Shown here: positions 1 through 10,481 of the stretch, one piece after another
How positions within the stretch are numbered: the first letter of the stretch is position 1
Layout: each line of letters starts with the position of its first letter
Source: Serratia plymuthica NBRC 102599
Lineage (GTDB): Bacteria > Pseudomonadota > Gammaproteobacteria > Enterobacterales > Enterobacteriaceae
Assembly (NCBI RefSeq): GCF_001590925.1
Contig: NZ_BCTU01000005.1
Span: 1 to 64,000 of the forward strand
Length of the DNA stretch: 64,000 nt
Direction of reading: 5' to 3'
Made by a program: the position numbers and the translations under genes
Notes under the pieces: model-generated
Seen by the model: the letters and a program-made list of their open reading frames with translations, nothing else
What the model was told of the DNA's origin: nothing
Database searches by the model: none

Positions 1-140
1 CGTTATTTCCCCAGGCTTGACCTTTCTATCCGATACTTCCATTACCCTAATCTGCCCATGCGATTCCCGAACGTTACTTCTGTAACCGCTAGCCGTATCC
101 GAATATCATCATGGCGAACACCTTTTGCAGGACAAGTTTA

Positions 141-446
141 ATGCTGACATTTACCGCAGAAACTCCGTTTGAAAAACTCGACAACGGCCTCATCCGCCGC
201 CAAGGTGTAATGAGCGATGGCGCCCGTGCTACGGAAGTCAAATTCGGGGCCGGCACCTTCGGGCAACTGCAAAAGCGGGAGCATTCATTGCAAACGCGGG
301 TCGTTTCCGGTGAGTTTGAATTCACCGTTGGCAGTGATACTCAGGTGGTGGTGGCCGGGGAAACTATCGCCATTCCCGCCAACACCGCCAGCGGATGCTT
401 CTGCCTGACTGCCGGAACCCTGCTGGAAATCATCACGGCAGATTGA
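141..446 (+). CDS. Small cupin-domain protein
   Basis: A 101-residue protein that looks like one cupin barrel. The GEFEFTVG segment followed by a Gly-rich turn and an IPANTASG stretch matches the two cupin half-motifs, but the usual His metal ligands are not clearly conserved, so metal binding is uncertain. I chose the ATG at 141 because AGGACA lies about 8 bases upstream; an in-frame ATG at 111 would add ten residues but has no ribosome-binding site. There is no signal peptide, so it is probably cytosolic. It stands alone upstream of pykF, which has its own promoter. Substrate and role are unknown. Confidence 0.75.
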   Translation: MLTFTAETPFEKLDNGLIRRQGVMSDGARATEVKFGAGTFGQLQKREHSLQTRVVSGEFEFTVGSDTQVVVAGETIAIPANTASGCFCLTAGTLLEIITAD

Positions 447-568
447 TTGCGTTAATTGTTTCGTTCACAGCAAGGTTATTTGCGCAACAAACACCTGCTG
501 GTGATTTGCATTTGCGCCACATTTGCTGCTGATTTGAAGGATCCGCCGTCGATCACCGGTTTTTTATT

Positions 569-627
569 TTGTTTCCCGTCGCTTAGCCTTTATAATGCGC
601 AACGTCTTTCAGTTGAATGGTTTCAGC
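569..627 (+). promoter_or_regulatory. pykF promoter with Cra (FruR)-like operator
   Basis: TATAAT at 591-596 is preceded by TTGTTT at 569-574 with a 16-base spacer. An imperfect palindrome at 612-627 (GTTGAATGGTTTCAGC) matches 14 of 16 positions of the Cra consensus GCTGAATCGTTTCAGC. It lies at about +10 to +25 of the predicted transcript, a position expected to repress. Cra repression of pykF is established in E. coli; that this site does it here is inference. The rest of the 447-850 gap holds nothing else I recognise. Confidence 0.6.
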
Positions 628-850
628 CCTTGATCTGCGAAAACGCAATAACAACACATTTTCATCTCATCATGTTGCGCAGCATCCCTACGCCCTGGCG
701 CGGGCTGAATTTTTACACCCCATTTCAACTCTGGTCACCTATCCTTAACTGTGTTTTGCACCACCAGGCGCGACTCAAATTCCATACCGGTGGCCTGGCC
801 GCTGGTTTTATTCGTTTTTTTATCCATCACAACTTGTAGAAAACTCCGTC

Positions 851-2263
851 ATGAAAAAGACCAAAATTGTTTGTACCATCGGTCCAAAAACCGAATCGGA
901 AGAAATGCTGACCAACCTGCTCAATGCAGGCATGAACGTAATGCGCCTCAACTTCTCCCACGGCGATTATGAAGAACATGGTAACCGCATCAAGAACATG
1001 CGTGCCGTGATCGCGAAAACCGGCAAAAACGCCGGTATCCTGCTGGATACCAAAGGCCCGGAAATCCGCACCATGAAGCTGGAAGGCGGTAAAGACGCGG
1101 CGCTGGTTGCCGGCCAGACCTTCACTTTCACCACCGATCAAAGCATTATCGGCAATAACGAACGCGTTGCGGTCACCTACGCCGGCTTCTCCGCCGATCT
1201 GAAAATCGGCAATACCGTGCTGGTTGACGACGGCCTGATCGGCATGGAAGTCACTAACGTGACCGAGAACGAAGTGATCTGTAAGGTACTGAACAGCGGC
1301 GATCTGGGCGAAAACAAAGGCGTTAACCTGCCGGGCGTTTCCATCCAACTGCCTGCATTGGCAGAAAAAGACAAACGCGACCTGATTTTCGGCTGTGAAC
1401 AAGGTGTCGACTTCGTTGCCGCGTCCTTTATCCGCAAACGCTCCGACGTGCTGGAAATCCGCGAACATCTGAAAGCCCACGGCGGCGAGCAGATTCAGAT
1501 CATCTCCAAAATTGAAAACCAGGAAGGCCTGAACAACTTCGACGAGATCCTCGAAGCCTCTGACGGCATCATGGTAGCCCGTGGCGATCTGGGCGTAGAA
1601 ATCCCGGTAGAAGAAGTGATCTTCGCTCAGAAGATGATGATCGAAAAATGTAATCGCGCACGTAAAGTGGTGATCACTGCCACCCAAATGCTGGATTCGA
1701 TGATCAAGAACCCGCGCCCTACCCGTGCTGAAGCCGGCGACGTGGCGAACGCCATTCTGGACGGCACCGACGCCGTTATGTTGTCAGGCGAGAGCGCCAA
1801 GGGCAAATACCCGCTGGAAGCCGTGACCATTATGGCCACCATCTGCGAGCGCACCGATCGCGTGATGCCAAGCCGTATTGACAGCCTGAACGACAACCGC
1901 AAACTACGCATCACCGAAGCCGTCTGCCGTGGCGCCGTTGAAACCGCAGAAAAACTGGACGCGCCATTGATTGTGGTTGCCACCAGCGGCGGTAAATCAG
2001 CCAAATCCGTGCGTAAATACTTCCCTAACGCCGTGATCCTGGCGCTGACCACCAACGAAGTCACCGCTCGCCAATTGATCCTGACCAAAGGCGTTACGCC
2101 GCAAATGGTCAAAGAAATCGCCTCTACCGACGACTTCTATCGCATTGGCAAAGAAGCTGCACTGGCCAGTGGCCTGGCGCAAAAAGGCGACGTTGTGGTG
2201 ATGGTTTCTGGCGCTCTGGTACCGAGCGGCACCACCAATACTGCCTCGGTTCACGTGCTGTAA
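851..2263 (+). CDS. pykF: Pyruvate kinase I
   Basis: A 470-residue pyruvate kinase, the normal length for the fructose-1,6-bisphosphate-activated type I enzyme. It converts PEP and ADP to pyruvate and ATP, the last step of glycolysis, as a cytosolic tetramer. The N-terminus ([13 protein letters not shown]), the LNFSHG motif, SKIENQEG with the catalytic Lys, the metal-binding [12 protein letters not shown] and the [12 protein letters not shown] segment are all present. It is monocistronic, with its own promoter and a strong terminator. ppsA, the gene for the reverse conversion, lies 14 kb downstream, and the pair appears oppositely controlled by Cra. Confidence 0.98.
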   Translation: MKKTKIVCTIGPKTESEEMLTNLLNAGMNVMRLNFSHGDYEEHGNRIKNMRAVIAKTGKNAGILLDTKGPEIRTMKLEGGKDAALVAGQTFTFTTDQSIIGNNERVAVTYAGFSADLKIGNTVLVDDGLIGMEVTNVTENEVICKVLNSGDLGENKGVNLPGVSIQLPALAEKDKRDLIFGCEQGVDFVAASFIRKRSDVLEIREHLKAHGGEQIQIISKIENQEGLNNFDEILEASDGIMVARGDLGVEIPVEEVIFAQKMMIEKCNRARKVVITATQMLDSMIKNPRPTRAEAGDVANAILDGTDAVMLSGESAKGKYPLEAVTIMATICERTDRVMPSRIDSLNDNRKLRITEAVCRGAVETAEKLDAPLIVVATSGGKSAKSVRKYFPNAVILALTTNEVTARQLILTKGVTPQMVKEIASTDDFYRIGKEAALASGLAQKGDVVVMVSGALVPSGTTNTASVHVL

Positions 2264-2292
2264 TATAAAACGTGACATAATTGTCTTGACCA

Positions 2293-2319
2293 AAACGCCG
2301 CTTAGCGGCGTTTTTTTTA
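2293..2319 (+). terminator. pykF terminator
   Basis: AAACGCCGC-ttag-GCGGCGTTTTTTTT is a GC-rich hairpin followed by eight T, 30 bases after the pykF stop. Confidence 0.9.
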
Positions 2320-2498
2320 GCAGTAGTAAACTGTTTTCCCAAAAACGCAACTGCCGATTGCTCATTATTTGGCTAATTACAAATCGGAGTTGTCCCATGG
2401 AATCCAGCTGTTTTCCCTAGATTTTTTAACTATTCATCAAAAGAAGATGCAAGTTTGAGCGAACGATCAAAATAAAGCACTCCAATACAAAAAAATTA

Positions 2499-2808
<310 letters not shown>

Positions 2809-2826
2809 GATAGCTTCGGTTATTGA

Positions 2827-2857
2827 AAACGGCGCACATTGTGCGCCGTTTTTTTTT
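2827..2857 (+). terminator. lpp terminator
   Basis: AAAACGGCGCAC-att-GTGCGCCGTT followed by a run of T, 20 bases after the lpp stop. Confidence 0.92.
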
Positions 2858-2889
2858 GTTTGCACTCCCCTTTCCCCTCGCCACAGGCG

Positions 2890-2916
2890 AAAAAAAGGGT
2901 TCAGCACGCTGAACCC
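2890..2916 (-). terminator. ldtE terminator
   Basis: Read on the minus strand, GGGTTCAGC-gt-GCTGAACCC is followed by seven T. It lies about 30 bases after the ldtE stop, back to back with the lpp terminator. Confidence 0.88.
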
Positions 2917-2944
2917 CCTCAGAATCGTCAGTTATGACCCGTAT

Positions 2945-3958
2945 TTAATTCACCGCGCTGATAGGTGCCCCCTTGAACAGGCCCTTATTCGCTCCCTGCG
3001 GGGCTACAGGCGTTAAAGTCACCTCAGACGTACTCTGCCCTAGATTAACCAGTACCGGCATGCCAGAGCGGCGTACAACCGCACTGTCGAACACCGCACG
3101 ATCGGTCTGCGAATCCTCGACAAAGCTTTTTTCGGTTTTGGACAGTGAAATCGGCATGGTCTGCGGATCGTCGCTTTCGACTCTCGACAGCGGCTGATGG
3201 ACTTCGACGTAACGCTTACCGTCCGGCTCTACGGAAATTTTCACCGGATCGTTAATCACCTGTACGCGGGTGCCGCGCGGTACCATGTTAAACAGCGCTT
3301 CGATATCCTTCGGACGCAGGCGGATACAGCCGGAGCTGACGCGCATGCCAATACCGAAATTGGCATTGGTGCCGTGGATCAGGTACTCACCGTGCCCCAT
3401 AGCCAAACGCATGGCAAACAGCCCCATCGGGTTTTCAGGGCCGGCCGGTATGACCGCTGGCAGCGTCACGCCTTTCGCCTGATAGCGCTTACGGATGTTG
3501 GCGGTTGGTGTCCAGGTCGGGTTCGGGATCTTCTGGCTGACTGAGGTCACCTGCAGCGGCGTATGCATGCCGGTTTGGCCAATACCGATAGGATAAACAA
3601 TCACTTTATTCTCGCCTTTCGGGTAGTAGTACAGGCGCAGTTCGGCCAGATTGACCACTATCCCCTCACGCTTGGTGTCCGGCAGCAGCATTTGGGTCGG
3701 GATGGTTAATACCGAACCCGGCTTGGGCAAGAACGGATCCGTACCCGGATTGGCCTCCAACATGCCCAACAGACCAATTTGATACTCGGCGGCAATGGCC
3801 TCTAACGGACGGCCATCGTTAGGTACGGTATAAGTGGTGTTCTCGCCAATCAGGCGGCTGTCCGGCGACGGCAACGGATACTCGGTCGCGCTGGCGGCTT
3901 GGGTGCCTGTCAGTACGGTGGCGAATAGCATGCCCATTAAACTCAACGCACGTTTCAT
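2945..3958 (-). CDS. ldtE: L,D-transpeptidase LdtE (YnhG family)
   Basis: A 337-residue periplasmic L,D-transpeptidase. It has a signal peptide (to about residue 24, ending QAASA), a LysM-like segment around residues 38-90 and a YkuD catalytic domain. The catalytic signature HGTN...SSGCIRL carries the active Cys and His. Family members make 3-3 (DAP-DAP) crosslinks in peptidoglycan; LdtE belongs to this group, rather than to the Lpp-anchoring LdtA/B/C group, judging by its position between lpp and sufE as in E. coli. I chose the ATG at 3958 because AGGG sits 6 bases upstream; a second ATG two codons earlier is possible. The C-terminal 60 residues after the catalytic domain are less conserved. 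Confidence 0.93.
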   Translation of the reverse strand: MKRALSLMGMLFATVLTGTQAASATEYPLPSPDSRLIGENTTYTVPNDGRPLEAIAAEYQIGLLGMLEANPGTDPFLPKPGSVLTIPTQMLLPDTKREGIVVNLAELRLYYYPKGENKVIVYPIGIGQTGMHTPLQVTSVSQKIPNPTWTPTANIRKRYQAKGVTLPAVIPAGPENPMGLFAMRLAMGHGEYLIHGTNANFGIGMRVSSGCIRLRPKDIEALFNMVPRGTRVQVINDPVKISVEPDGKRYVEVHQPLSRVESDDPQTMPISLSKTEKSFVEDSQTDRAVFDSAVVRRSGMPVLVNLGQSTSEVTLTPVAPQGANKGLFKGAPISAVN

Positions 3959-4261
3959 TATCATCCCTATATGCTTATTACGGTTCGGCCACAAGGCTAG
4001 CGGGCACCTGACGGCAGGTAAATCAGACAATACCTGATTAATACTAGCAACGCTGGCATTAAAGGCAATAAGTCCTCTAAAAATCAACATGTTATAACGT
4101 AATTGCGCGACAGGTTTGTCAATGCAACGTCAATCAGCAAGCTGCTGAAATGTCACTGATTTGTTGCACAGACGGGGGGTTCGGAAGGGATTTGTAAAGA
4201 CTCACTGACACAAGAAATATATTCAACGCATCAATAAGCCTTTCTGAATATCAAAGCAGGC

Positions 4262-4678
4262 TCACAGCAACTGGGTGGCCTTACTGCGGATAGCGCGGAT
4301 CATCGCCTCCAACCCCTGGGAACGCGATGGCGTCAGGTGCTGGCTCAACGCCAGTTCGGCGAAAAAGGGCCGCACATCAAGCTCGGTAATCTGCTGTGGC
4401 GTCATTTGGTGATACAGAATAAACACTACCGCCAGCAACCCTTTGACGATGGCCGCATCGCTGTCACCGTGAAATTCGACGCACCCTTGCTCGTCAGTGT
4501 GCATCACAATCCACACCTGGCTCTGGCAGCCGGAAATCAGATTGCTCGCCTGACGTTCGTCCTCGGCAAGTGCCGGCAGCCTCGCGCCCAGTTCAATCAC
4601 ATACAGGTACTTATCTTCCCAATTAAGACAACGGGAAAAATTACGCACCAACTTATCTTTATCCGGCAAGTTCGCCAT
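4262..4678 (-). CDS. sufE: Cysteine desulfuration protein SufE
   Basis: 138 residues, the usual length. SufE takes the persulfide sulfur from SufS onto its own Cys and passes it to the SufBC2D scaffold during Fe-S cluster assembly. The acceptor Cys is in [10 protein letters not shown] (around residue 51). It is the last gene of the suf operon, 98 bases after sufS; that gap holds a GC-rich palindrome that could fold in the mRNA. Confidence 0.96.
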   Translation of the reverse strand: MANLPDKDKLVRNFSRCLNWEDKYLYVIELGARLPALAEDERQASNLISGCQSQVWIVMHTDEQGCVEFHGDSDAAIVKGLLAVVFILYHQMTPQQITELDVRPFFAELALSQHLTPSRSQGLEAMIRAIRSKATQLL

Positions 4679-4699
4679 GAGGATCCTTTCAATAATTCA

Positions 4700-4724
4700 G
4701 GGACCGGCATGCCGGCCCCGCGTA
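4700..4724. repeat. GC-rich palindrome between sufS and sufE
   Basis: The centre is the perfect 12-base palindrome CCGGCATGCCGG, extended to a GGG/CCC arm. There is no T run on either side, so it is more likely an mRNA hairpin (processing or stability) than a terminator, and sufE probably stays in the operon. Confidence 0.5.
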
Positions 4725-4776
4725 ACTGTCTGCAGACATTGTTTCGCCAGAGAGCGCCACAAGCGGCACCCTCGAC

Positions 4777-5997
4777 CTACCCCAAGAGTTTTTGGATACG
4801 CTGCAACCCGGCCACCAGCCGATCAACTTCATCGCGGGTGTTGTATAACGCCAGCGAAGCGCGACACATGCTCGGCACATTATAGAACGCCATCAACGGC
4901 ATCGCGCAATGGTGCCCGGTACGAATGGCGATACCGTATTGATCCAGAAAACTGCCGACATCGTAAGCGTGATGCTCACCCAGGTTAAAGGCAATGACCC
5001 CAGCGCGCTCTGCCGGACCATAGATGTTAAGCGTCGGCACCTGTTTCAGCGCTTCGAGCGCATAGTGCATCAGCGACTGCTCGTAGTCGTGTATCGCCTC
5101 CAGCCCCAGCGCGTTAACATAATCAATCGCCGCGCCCAGCCCCATCATGCCGGCCGTGTTCGGTGAACCGGCCTCAAAGCGCCACGGCGGCTCGGCATAG
5201 GTGGTGCCGTTAGTCAGGCTGACCTGTTGTATCATCGATCCCCCGCCTTCCCACGGCGGCATCTGCTGCAGCAGCACCTGGCGGCCATAAAGAATGCCGA
5301 TACCGGAAGGGCCATACAGCTTGTGGCCGGAAAACACATAGAAATCGCAATCCAGCGCCTGCACATCCACGCGTTGATGCATAACGGCCTGTGCACCGTC
5401 TATCAGCACCTTCAGGCCCGCAGCCTTCGCCTGAGCGATGATTTCACGCACCGGGTTCACCGTGCCCAGCACGTTGGAGACCTGGGTCATCGCCAGCAAT
5501 TTGGTGGACGAGTCGATCAAACCCGGCAACTGTGCCAGATCCAGCGTGCCGTCCTGCTGCAGCGGCCATACCCGCAGTTGAAGCCCGCGCTCCTGCGCCA
5601 GCATCTGCCAGGGAACAATATTGGCGTGATGCTCCATCTCGGTGATGATAATGCTGTCGCCCGGTTGCAGGACATGGCGGCCAAAGCTGTTGGCCACCAG
5701 GTTAATGCCCTCGGTGGTGCCCTTGACGAAAACAATCTCTTCCGCCGAAGCGGCGTTGATAAACGCCGCCACTTTTTCGCGCACCGCTTCCATGTCCTGC
5801 GTCGCTTCTGCGCTCAGCGTGTGGATGCCACGGTGTACCGCAGCGTAGCCATGGCGATAAAAATCCAGTTCGCGATCGATCACCGCCTGCGGCTTCTGCG
5901 CGCTGGCGGCACTGTCAAGGTAAGCCAGCGGCCGGCCATTGACTTCACGCGCCAAAAGGGGGAATTCGCTGCGCACCCGTTCAATCGGAAAACTCAT
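4777..5997 (-). CDS. sufS: Cysteine desulfurase SufS
   Basis: 406 residues, identical in length to E. coli SufS. This PLP enzyme takes sulfur from L-cysteine, releasing alanine, and loads it on SufE. The PLP Lys is in [11 protein letters not shown] and the catalytic Cys in [11 protein letters not shown] near the C-terminus, the group II desulfurase arrangement. I chose the ATG at 5997: it overlaps the sufD stop by four bases (ATGA) and gives the standard N-terminus [10 protein letters not shown] longer in-frame start exists at 6042 but lies inside sufD. Confidence 0.97.
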   Translation of the reverse strand: MSFPIERVRSEFPLLAREVNGRPLAYLDSAASAQKPQAVIDRELDFYRHGYAAVHRGIHTLSAEATQDMEAVREKVAAFINAASAEEIVFVKGTTEGINLVANSFGRHVLQPGDSIIITEMEHHANIVPWQMLAQERGLQLRVWPLQQDGTLDLAQLPGLIDSSTKLLAMTQVSNVLGTVNPVREIIAQAKAAGLKVLIDGAQAVMHQRVDVQALDCDFYVFSGHKLYGPSGIGILYGRQVLLQQMPPWEGGGSMIQQVSLTNGTTYAEPPWRFEAGSPNTAGMMGLGAAIDYVNALGLEAIHDYEQSLMHYALEALKQVPTLNIYGPAERAGVIAFNLGEHHAYDVGSFLDQYGIAIRTGHHCAMPLMAFYNVPSMCRASLALYNTRDEVDRLVAGLQRIQKLLG

Positions 5998-7280
5998 GCG
6001 GCCTCCCCCGGCAGGCGTTGCGCTATGCGCGTCAGCACCCATTCGCGGATAACATCGTTGCCGATGCCCTCGGTCAGTTCAGCGGCAAAGGCGAAGATGA
6101 TCATCTGCTGCGCTGCGTGTTTATCAATACCGCGCGATTGCAGATAGAACAGTTGCTCTTCATCAATACGCCCGACGGTGGCGCCGTGGCTGCATTTCAC
6201 GTCATCGGCGTAGATTTCCAACTGCGGCTTGGTGTCCACCTCCGCCACCTTACCCAGCAGCAGGTTGTGGTTGGTCATCTGGCCGTCGGTCTTGATCGCA
6301 TGCTTGGCGACTTTGATCATGCCGTTGAATACCGCCTTGGCGCGATCGCTGACCACCGTTTTATGCAGTTGACGGCTCTCACAGTAACCTTTGTTGTGCT
6401 CCAGATAGGTACGGGTATCGCACACATCCTTGCCCACCGGCAGCACCAGGCTGTTGATCACCAGGTTGGAACCTTCGCCGTTCAACTGCGCGCTGGTGTT
6501 ATGCCGCGTAAGGCCGGCCCCCAACAGGAAGCTGTCGCTTTTCACCCGCGCGTCGCGGCCAATCACCAAGTCGTTATGCGCAAAGTGGTAGCTCGCCTGG
6601 CTTTCGAACGCCAGCTTGCAGTGACGCAGCTCCGCGTTGTCTCCGATGCTGGCTGTCAGACGCGCGCCGGTGAAATGCGCGGCATCGTTCAGGCTGACAT
6701 AATGCTCGATCACCTCAGCCCGGGCATTGCGACCGACGTCGAGGTGATGGCGATGATGCACAGTATTCACCTCGCCCTCAGCGCCGCGTCCACTGCTGAT
6801 GTGCAACAGGTACAACGGCCGAGCAGCGATCTTGCCGGCCGCCACGCGGATCATGCTGGTCTCCTGCGCCAGGCTTTCGGTCAGGTGCAGAAAAATTTCA
6901 GGCTGAATCGGCTCCGGCAATGCCTGCGGCGTGCCGTAGGGAGTGACCTCGAACTGGTATTCGCCCAGATCGCTGTCGCTCAGCGCGGCGTTGAAACGCC
7001 CGTCGACAAACACCAGCCGATAAGCATCGAGGTTCAGCGCCAGCGCATCACGTTGGGCGGCAGCGATCGGTTCGGCCTGCGGCTCAAGGAATTGCTGCTC
7101 CAGCAAGCCCTCCAGCGGGGTATATTTCCAGTTTTCATGTTTGCGCGTCGGCCAGCCCAGACGCAAAGCCTGCTGCCAGTGCGCCAGGGCGTGAGCGGAG
7201 TGTTCGCCGCCACGGGCCTCGAACAGGCTGTAAAGCTGTTGCAACGCACGCGAGTTATTGTTGGTCGGTAAGCCAGCCAT
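5994..7280 (-). CDS. sufD: Fe-S assembly scaffold protein SufD
   Basis: 428 residues. SufD is the beta-helix partner of SufB in the SufBC2D complex where nascent clusters are built and iron enters. The core domain has the conserved segment [13 protein letters not shown] with the His needed for cluster building in E. coli. The N-terminus (MAGLP...) and the [14 protein letters not shown] motif are typical. It overlaps sufC by 26 bases and sufS by four, which implies translational coupling. Confidence 0.96.
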   Translation of the reverse strand: MAGLPTNNNSRALQQLYSLFEARGGEHSAHALAHWQQALRLGWPTRKHENWKYTPLEGLLEQQFLEPQAEPIAAAQRDALALNLDAYRLVFVDGRFNAALSDSDLGEYQFEVTPYGTPQALPEPIQPEIFLHLTESLAQETSMIRVAAGKIAARPLYLLHISSGRGAEGEVNTVHHRHHLDVGRNARAEVIEHYVSLNDAAHFTGARLTASIGDNAELRHCKLAFESQASYHFAHNDLVIGRDARVKSDSFLLGAGLTRHNTSAQLNGEGSNLVINSLVLPVGKDVCDTRTYLEHNKGYCESRQLHKTVVSDRAKAVFNGMIKVAKHAIKTDGQMTNHNLLLGKVAEVDTKPQLEIYADDVKCSHGATVGRIDEEQLFYLQSRGIDKHAAQQMIIFAFAAELTEGIGNDVIREWVLTRIAQRLPGEAA

Positions 7281-8001
7281 AGCCCTGCTCCTCCAACTGT
7301 TTCACCAGGGAGAAATCGCCGGACTTCACGATGCGCCCTTGAGACAGAACATGAACATAATCCGGTTTGATGTAGTCCAGAATACGCTGGTAGTGCGTGA
7401 CGATAATGAAGGCGCGTTTGCCGTCCCGCAGCGAATTAACGCCGTTGGCGACGATCTTCAGCGCGTCAATATCCAGGCCGGAGTCAGTTTCATCCAGGAT
7501 GCACAGATCCGGCTCCAGCGCCGCCATCTGCAGAATGTCATTACGCTTTTTCTCGCCGCCAGAGAAACCGACGTTGACCGAGCGGGTCAACAGATCCTGG
7601 GGCATATTCAGCAACTCAATCTTTTCTTCGATGAAATCAGCAAAATCGAAGCGGTCGAGCGGTTCTTGCTGGCGGTATTTGCGCACCGCATTCACCGACG
7701 TCTGCAGGAAGAAGTGGTTGCTGACCCCGGGGATCTCAACCGGATACTGGAACGCCAGGAACACGCCTTCGCCGGCGCGATCTTCCGGGGCCAGCTCAAG
7801 CAGGTCTTTACCCTTGAAGGTAACCTCGCCCTCGGTCACCTCATACTCTTCACGCCCCGCCAGGGTGGCGGAGAGCGTACTCTTGCCCGAGCCGTTCGGC
7901 CCCATGATGGCATGCACTTCACCCGGCTTGATCTCCAGGTTCAATCCCTTGAGGATCTCATTGCCTTCGGCGCTGACTTTCAAATTCTTGATACTTAACA
8001 T
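7255..8001 (-). CDS. sufC: Fe-S assembly ATPase SufC
   Basis: 248 residues, an ABC-type ATPase that is soluble rather than part of a transporter. Walker A is GPNGSGKST (near residue 35), the signature is FSGGEKKR and Walker B is LCILDETDSGLD. ATP hydrolysis changes the shape of the SufBC2D scaffold to allow cluster assembly. It sits between sufB and sufD in the canonical order. Confidence 0.97.
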   Translation of the reverse strand: MLSIKNLKVSAEGNEILKGLNLEIKPGEVHAIMGPNGSGKSTLSATLAGREEYEVTEGEVTFKGKDLLELAPEDRAGEGVFLAFQYPVEIPGVSNHFFLQTSVNAVRKYRQQEPLDRFDFADFIEEKIELLNMPQDLLTRSVNVGFSGGEKKRNDILQMAALEPDLCILDETDSGLDIDALKIVANGVNSLRDGKRAFIIVTHYQRILDYIKPDYVHVLSQGRIVKSGDFSLVKQLEEQGYGWLTDQQ

Positions 8002-8043
8002 GCGGTGTCCTTAAGTAGCGCTGCTGCGCTGTAAATCCGGCGT

Positions 8044-9540
8044 TTAGCCCACGCTGTGTTCCAGGCTGATGGCCAATAACTTTTGCGCCTCGACGGCGAA
8101 TTCCAGCGGCAGTTCAGAGAACACGTCCTTACAGAATCCGTTGACGATCATAGAGATGGCATTGTCTTCGCTGATGCCGCGCTGCAAACAGTAGAACAGT
8201 TGGTCATCGCCGATTTTCGACGTGGTCGCTTCGTGTTCCAGCTGTGCGCTGTTATTGCGGGCCTCCACGTACGGGAAGGTATGGGCTCCGCTGTCCGGTC
8301 CAATCAGCATCGAGTCGCATTGGGTAAAGTTACGCGCATTTTCCGCCCCCGGCAGGATCTTCACCAGGCCGCGGTAAGTGTTCTCGCTGTGCCCGGCGGA
8401 GATGCCTTTGGCAATGATGGTCGATCGGGTGTTCTTGCCGATGTGGATCATCTTGGTGCCGGTATCCGCCTGCTGATGGCCGCTGGTCAGCGCCACCGAG
8501 AAAAATTCGCCGATCGAGTTATCGCCTTGCAGGATCACGCTCGGGTATTTCCAGGTGATCGCCGAACCGGTTTCCGACTGGGTCCAGGACATTTTCGAGC
8601 CTGCGCCTTCGCACAACGCGCGCTTGGTCACGAAGTTGAGAATGCCGCCCTTGCTGTCACCGCCGGAGAACCAGTTTTGCACCGTTGAATATTTCACTTC
8701 GGCGTCTTTGTGCAGGATCACTTCCACTACCGCCGCATGCAACTGATAGCTGTCACGCACCGGGGCTGAGCAACCTTCGATGTAACTGACGTAGCTACCT
8801 TCATCAGCGATCAGAATCGTGCGTTCGAACTGGCCGGTTTTGGCGGCGTTAATGCGGAAATAGGTCGAGAGTTCCATCGGGCAGCGCACGCCTTTCGGCA
8901 CGTAGACAAAAGTGCCGTCGGAGGCCACTGCGGCGTTCAGCGCGGCAAAGAAGTTATCGTTGGACGGCACTACGCGGCCCAGGTACTTGCGCACCAGATC
9001 CGGGTATTCCTGAATCGCCTCGCCGAACGAGCAGAAAATCACCCCGCTTTCCGCCAGTTTTTCGCGGTAGGTGGTGGAGACCGATACCGAATCGAATATC
9101 GCGTCTACCGCCACTTCGCTGCCTTCACGCACCGGTACGCCGAGCTGGTTAAACGCCAGTTCAACTTCGCTGGTCAGGTAGCTGTTTTCGGTTGCCGCAC
9201 CGGGTTGCTGTTCGGCGCCGGGCTGGGAGCCGCAGGCGTCGTCGCAACTGCCGCAGGAGGGCGCCGAGTAATAGCTGTAATCCTGGTAGTTCAACCGGTC
9301 ATAGTTCGCTTTCAACCAGTGCGGCTCTTCCATTTGCAGCCAGGCACGGTAGGCCTCCAGGCGGAATTCCAGCATCCACTCAGGTTCGTTACGCTTGGCC
9401 GAAATGGCGCGCACCACATCTTCGTTGATGCCCGTCGCCAATTCATCGGTATCCAGCTGGGTGAAAAAGCCTTCTTTGTAGCGCCCTTCGCTGACCCAAG
9501 CCTGCACTTCATTAGGCATTTCTACATTGCTTCGTGTCAT
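8044..9540 (-). CDS. sufB: Fe-S assembly scaffold protein SufB
   Basis: 498 residues. SufB accepts sulfur from SufE and holds the nascent cluster. The conserved NFTQCDSM motif contains the Cys shown to be essential in E. coli. The Cys pair at CGSCDDACG in the N-terminal third is present, but two later cysteines of E. coli SufB (in the GANCGAH and VECRNN segments) are Ser and Ala here, so they cannot be general ligands. I chose the ATG at 9540; the upstream in-frame ATG at 9579 would run into the sufA end. The 14-base gap to sufA implies a single transcript. Confidence 0.97.
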   Translation of the reverse strand: MTRSNVEMPNEVQAWVSEGRYKEGFFTQLDTDELATGINEDVVRAISAKRNEPEWMLEFRLEAYRAWLQMEEPHWLKANYDRLNYQDYSYYSAPSCGSCDDACGSQPGAEQQPGAATENSYLTSEVELAFNQLGVPVREGSEVAVDAIFDSVSVSTTYREKLAESGVIFCSFGEAIQEYPDLVRKYLGRVVPSNDNFFAALNAAVASDGTFVYVPKGVRCPMELSTYFRINAAKTGQFERTILIADEGSYVSYIEGCSAPVRDSYQLHAAVVEVILHKDAEVKYSTVQNWFSGGDSKGGILNFVTKRALCEGAGSKMSWTQSETGSAITWKYPSVILQGDNSIGEFFSVALTSGHQQADTGTKMIHIGKNTRSTIIAKGISAGHSENTYRGLVKILPGAENARNFTQCDSMLIGPDSGAHTFPYVEARNNSAQLEHEATTSKIGDDQLFYCLQRGISEDNAISMIVNGFCKDVFSELPLEFAVEAQKLLAISLEHSVG

Positions 9541-9554
9541 GTTGATTGCATCGC

Positions 9555-9926
9555 TCAAACGCCAAAGCTCTCGCCGCACCCGCAGGCATGCTGAGCTTTA
9601 GGGTTATTGAATTTGAATATTTGATTCAGCCCTTCACGGACAAAATCTACCGTGGTGCCATCAATGAACGGCATGGCTTTAAGCGGCACATACAGTTTGG
9701 CGCCATCGCGCTCAAACAGCAGGTCGTCTTCCGCCGGGGCACGGGTGAGATCCAGCACATAGGCAAACCCGGCGCAGCCTGATTGCTTCACTCCGAGTTG
9801 CAGCCCCTTCACTTGCGGATCCTGCTGCATCAATTTAGTAATTTGTTGTACGGCGTTGTCGCTGAGCAAAATGCCTTGCCAGACATTTTCGTCCAGAGAA
9901 AAGGTGCCGACATTTTCCGTTTGCAT
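9555..9926 (-). CDS. sufA: A-type Fe-S carrier SufA
   Basis: 123 residues. SufA carries Fe-S clusters from the scaffold to target proteins. The three ligand cysteines are in QSGCAGFA and the C-terminal CGCGES. I chose the ATG at 9926, with GAGGTAGG just upstream; the in-frame ATG at 9992 lies in the Fur-box region and would make an unusually long N-terminus. It is the first gene of sufABCDSE and the transcription start lies in the Fur-controlled region just upstream. Confidence 0.95.
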   Translation of the reverse strand: MQTENVGTFSLDENVWQGILLSDNAVQQITKLMQQDPQVKGLQLGVKQSGCAGFAYVLDLTRAPAEDDLLFERDGAKLYVPLKAMPFIDGTTVDFVREGLNQIFKFNNPKAQHACGCGESFGV

Positions 9927-9975
9927 AGGGCCTACCTCACACTCGTGTTTTACCACAGCCAATCTGGGTTGCTTA

Positions 9976-10004
9976 TATGTTAGTGATAACAATTATCACT
10001 TCAA
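9976..10004 (-). promoter_or_regulatory. sufA promoter and Fur box
   Basis: TGATAACAATTATCA at 9984-9998 is a perfect 7-1-7 inverted repeat close to the Fur half-site consensus TGATAAT-n-ATTATCA. On the minus strand a TTGAAG at 9999-10004 and a TAACAT at 9977-9982 would put the box exactly in the spacer, so Fur binding would block RNA polymerase. Fur repression of suf is established in E. coli. The IscR, OxyR and IHF sites known there were not identified. Confidence 0.75.
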
Positions 10005-10416
10005 CCGTTTGTTTTGCGGGGGTATCCGCCAAAAGCCCGTTTTTTTGCTGCCGCACACGGCAAGCAGAAGGGACAGTCAGGGTGCCTGACGCAGTCCGGC
10101 GGCGACGCGTTCATTTTATCCTTATGAATTTACTGTACATCCTGAATCACCGCACCGCCCAGCCGCTGGCTCATCCCCTTTACACCGCCGGCTTTTATTG
10201 TCGATGTAAACATTCATAGAAAATACCTATTTCAACATTTTGTCTGTCTCAAAAATGCGTTTATCGGCAATTAGCGGCGTTTTCCGTCATTTGCACCGCC
10301 CGGCCACACTGGCCGAAACCGCCGTCATTGATTAAAGTTTAGCCGCTACTGACTGATATTGGGTCGGCGCAGAGCAAATGCAGCCCCGGTGTCCGATAAA
10401 AATTTCAACAGAATGA

Positions 10417-10460
10417 TTGATCGCGAACGCATCCGTAAATATGATAATGATTATCATTCA
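10417..10460 (+). promoter_or_regulatory. Promoter and Fur box of ORF 10482
   Basis: TTGATC (10417-10422), a 17-base spacer and TATGAT (10440-10445) form a good sigma70 promoter. It is overlapped by ATGATAATGATTATCATTCA (10441-10460), which contains the perfect 7-1-7 Fur box TGATAATGATTATCA. The transcript would start near 10452, leaving a 30-base leader. Confidence 0.8.
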
Positions 10461-10481
10461 AATACAAGTGAGCGCGGGTAA

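Larger units (their letters stand above)
9927..10481. other. Divergent sufA / ORF-10482 intergenic region
   Basis: This 555-base gap has a Fur box at each end (9984-9998 and 10440-10460) and no convincing gene between. A short hairpin (GTCAGG-gtg-CCTGAC, 10076-10090) and a GCCCG-T7 tract near 10035-10047 are present, but no clear promoter-terminator pair for an sRNA. I saw no RyhB-like core. Confidence 0.5.

Noticed and set aside
456-839. 127-codon open frame before pykF
   Set aside because: It spans the pykF promoter and Cra-like site, has no ribosome-binding site and unlikely composition.
6018-7271. 417-codon open frame on the plus strand
   Set aside because: Antisense to sufD, whose motifs and operon overlaps are clear.
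9977-10219. 80-codon open frame on the plus strand in the sufA upstream gap
   Set aside because: It would start inside the Fur box and lacks a ribosome-binding site; composition is not protein-like.
9984-10481. RyhB-type sRNA between the two Fur boxes
   Set aside because: I looked for the conserved RyhB core and a terminator and found neither.
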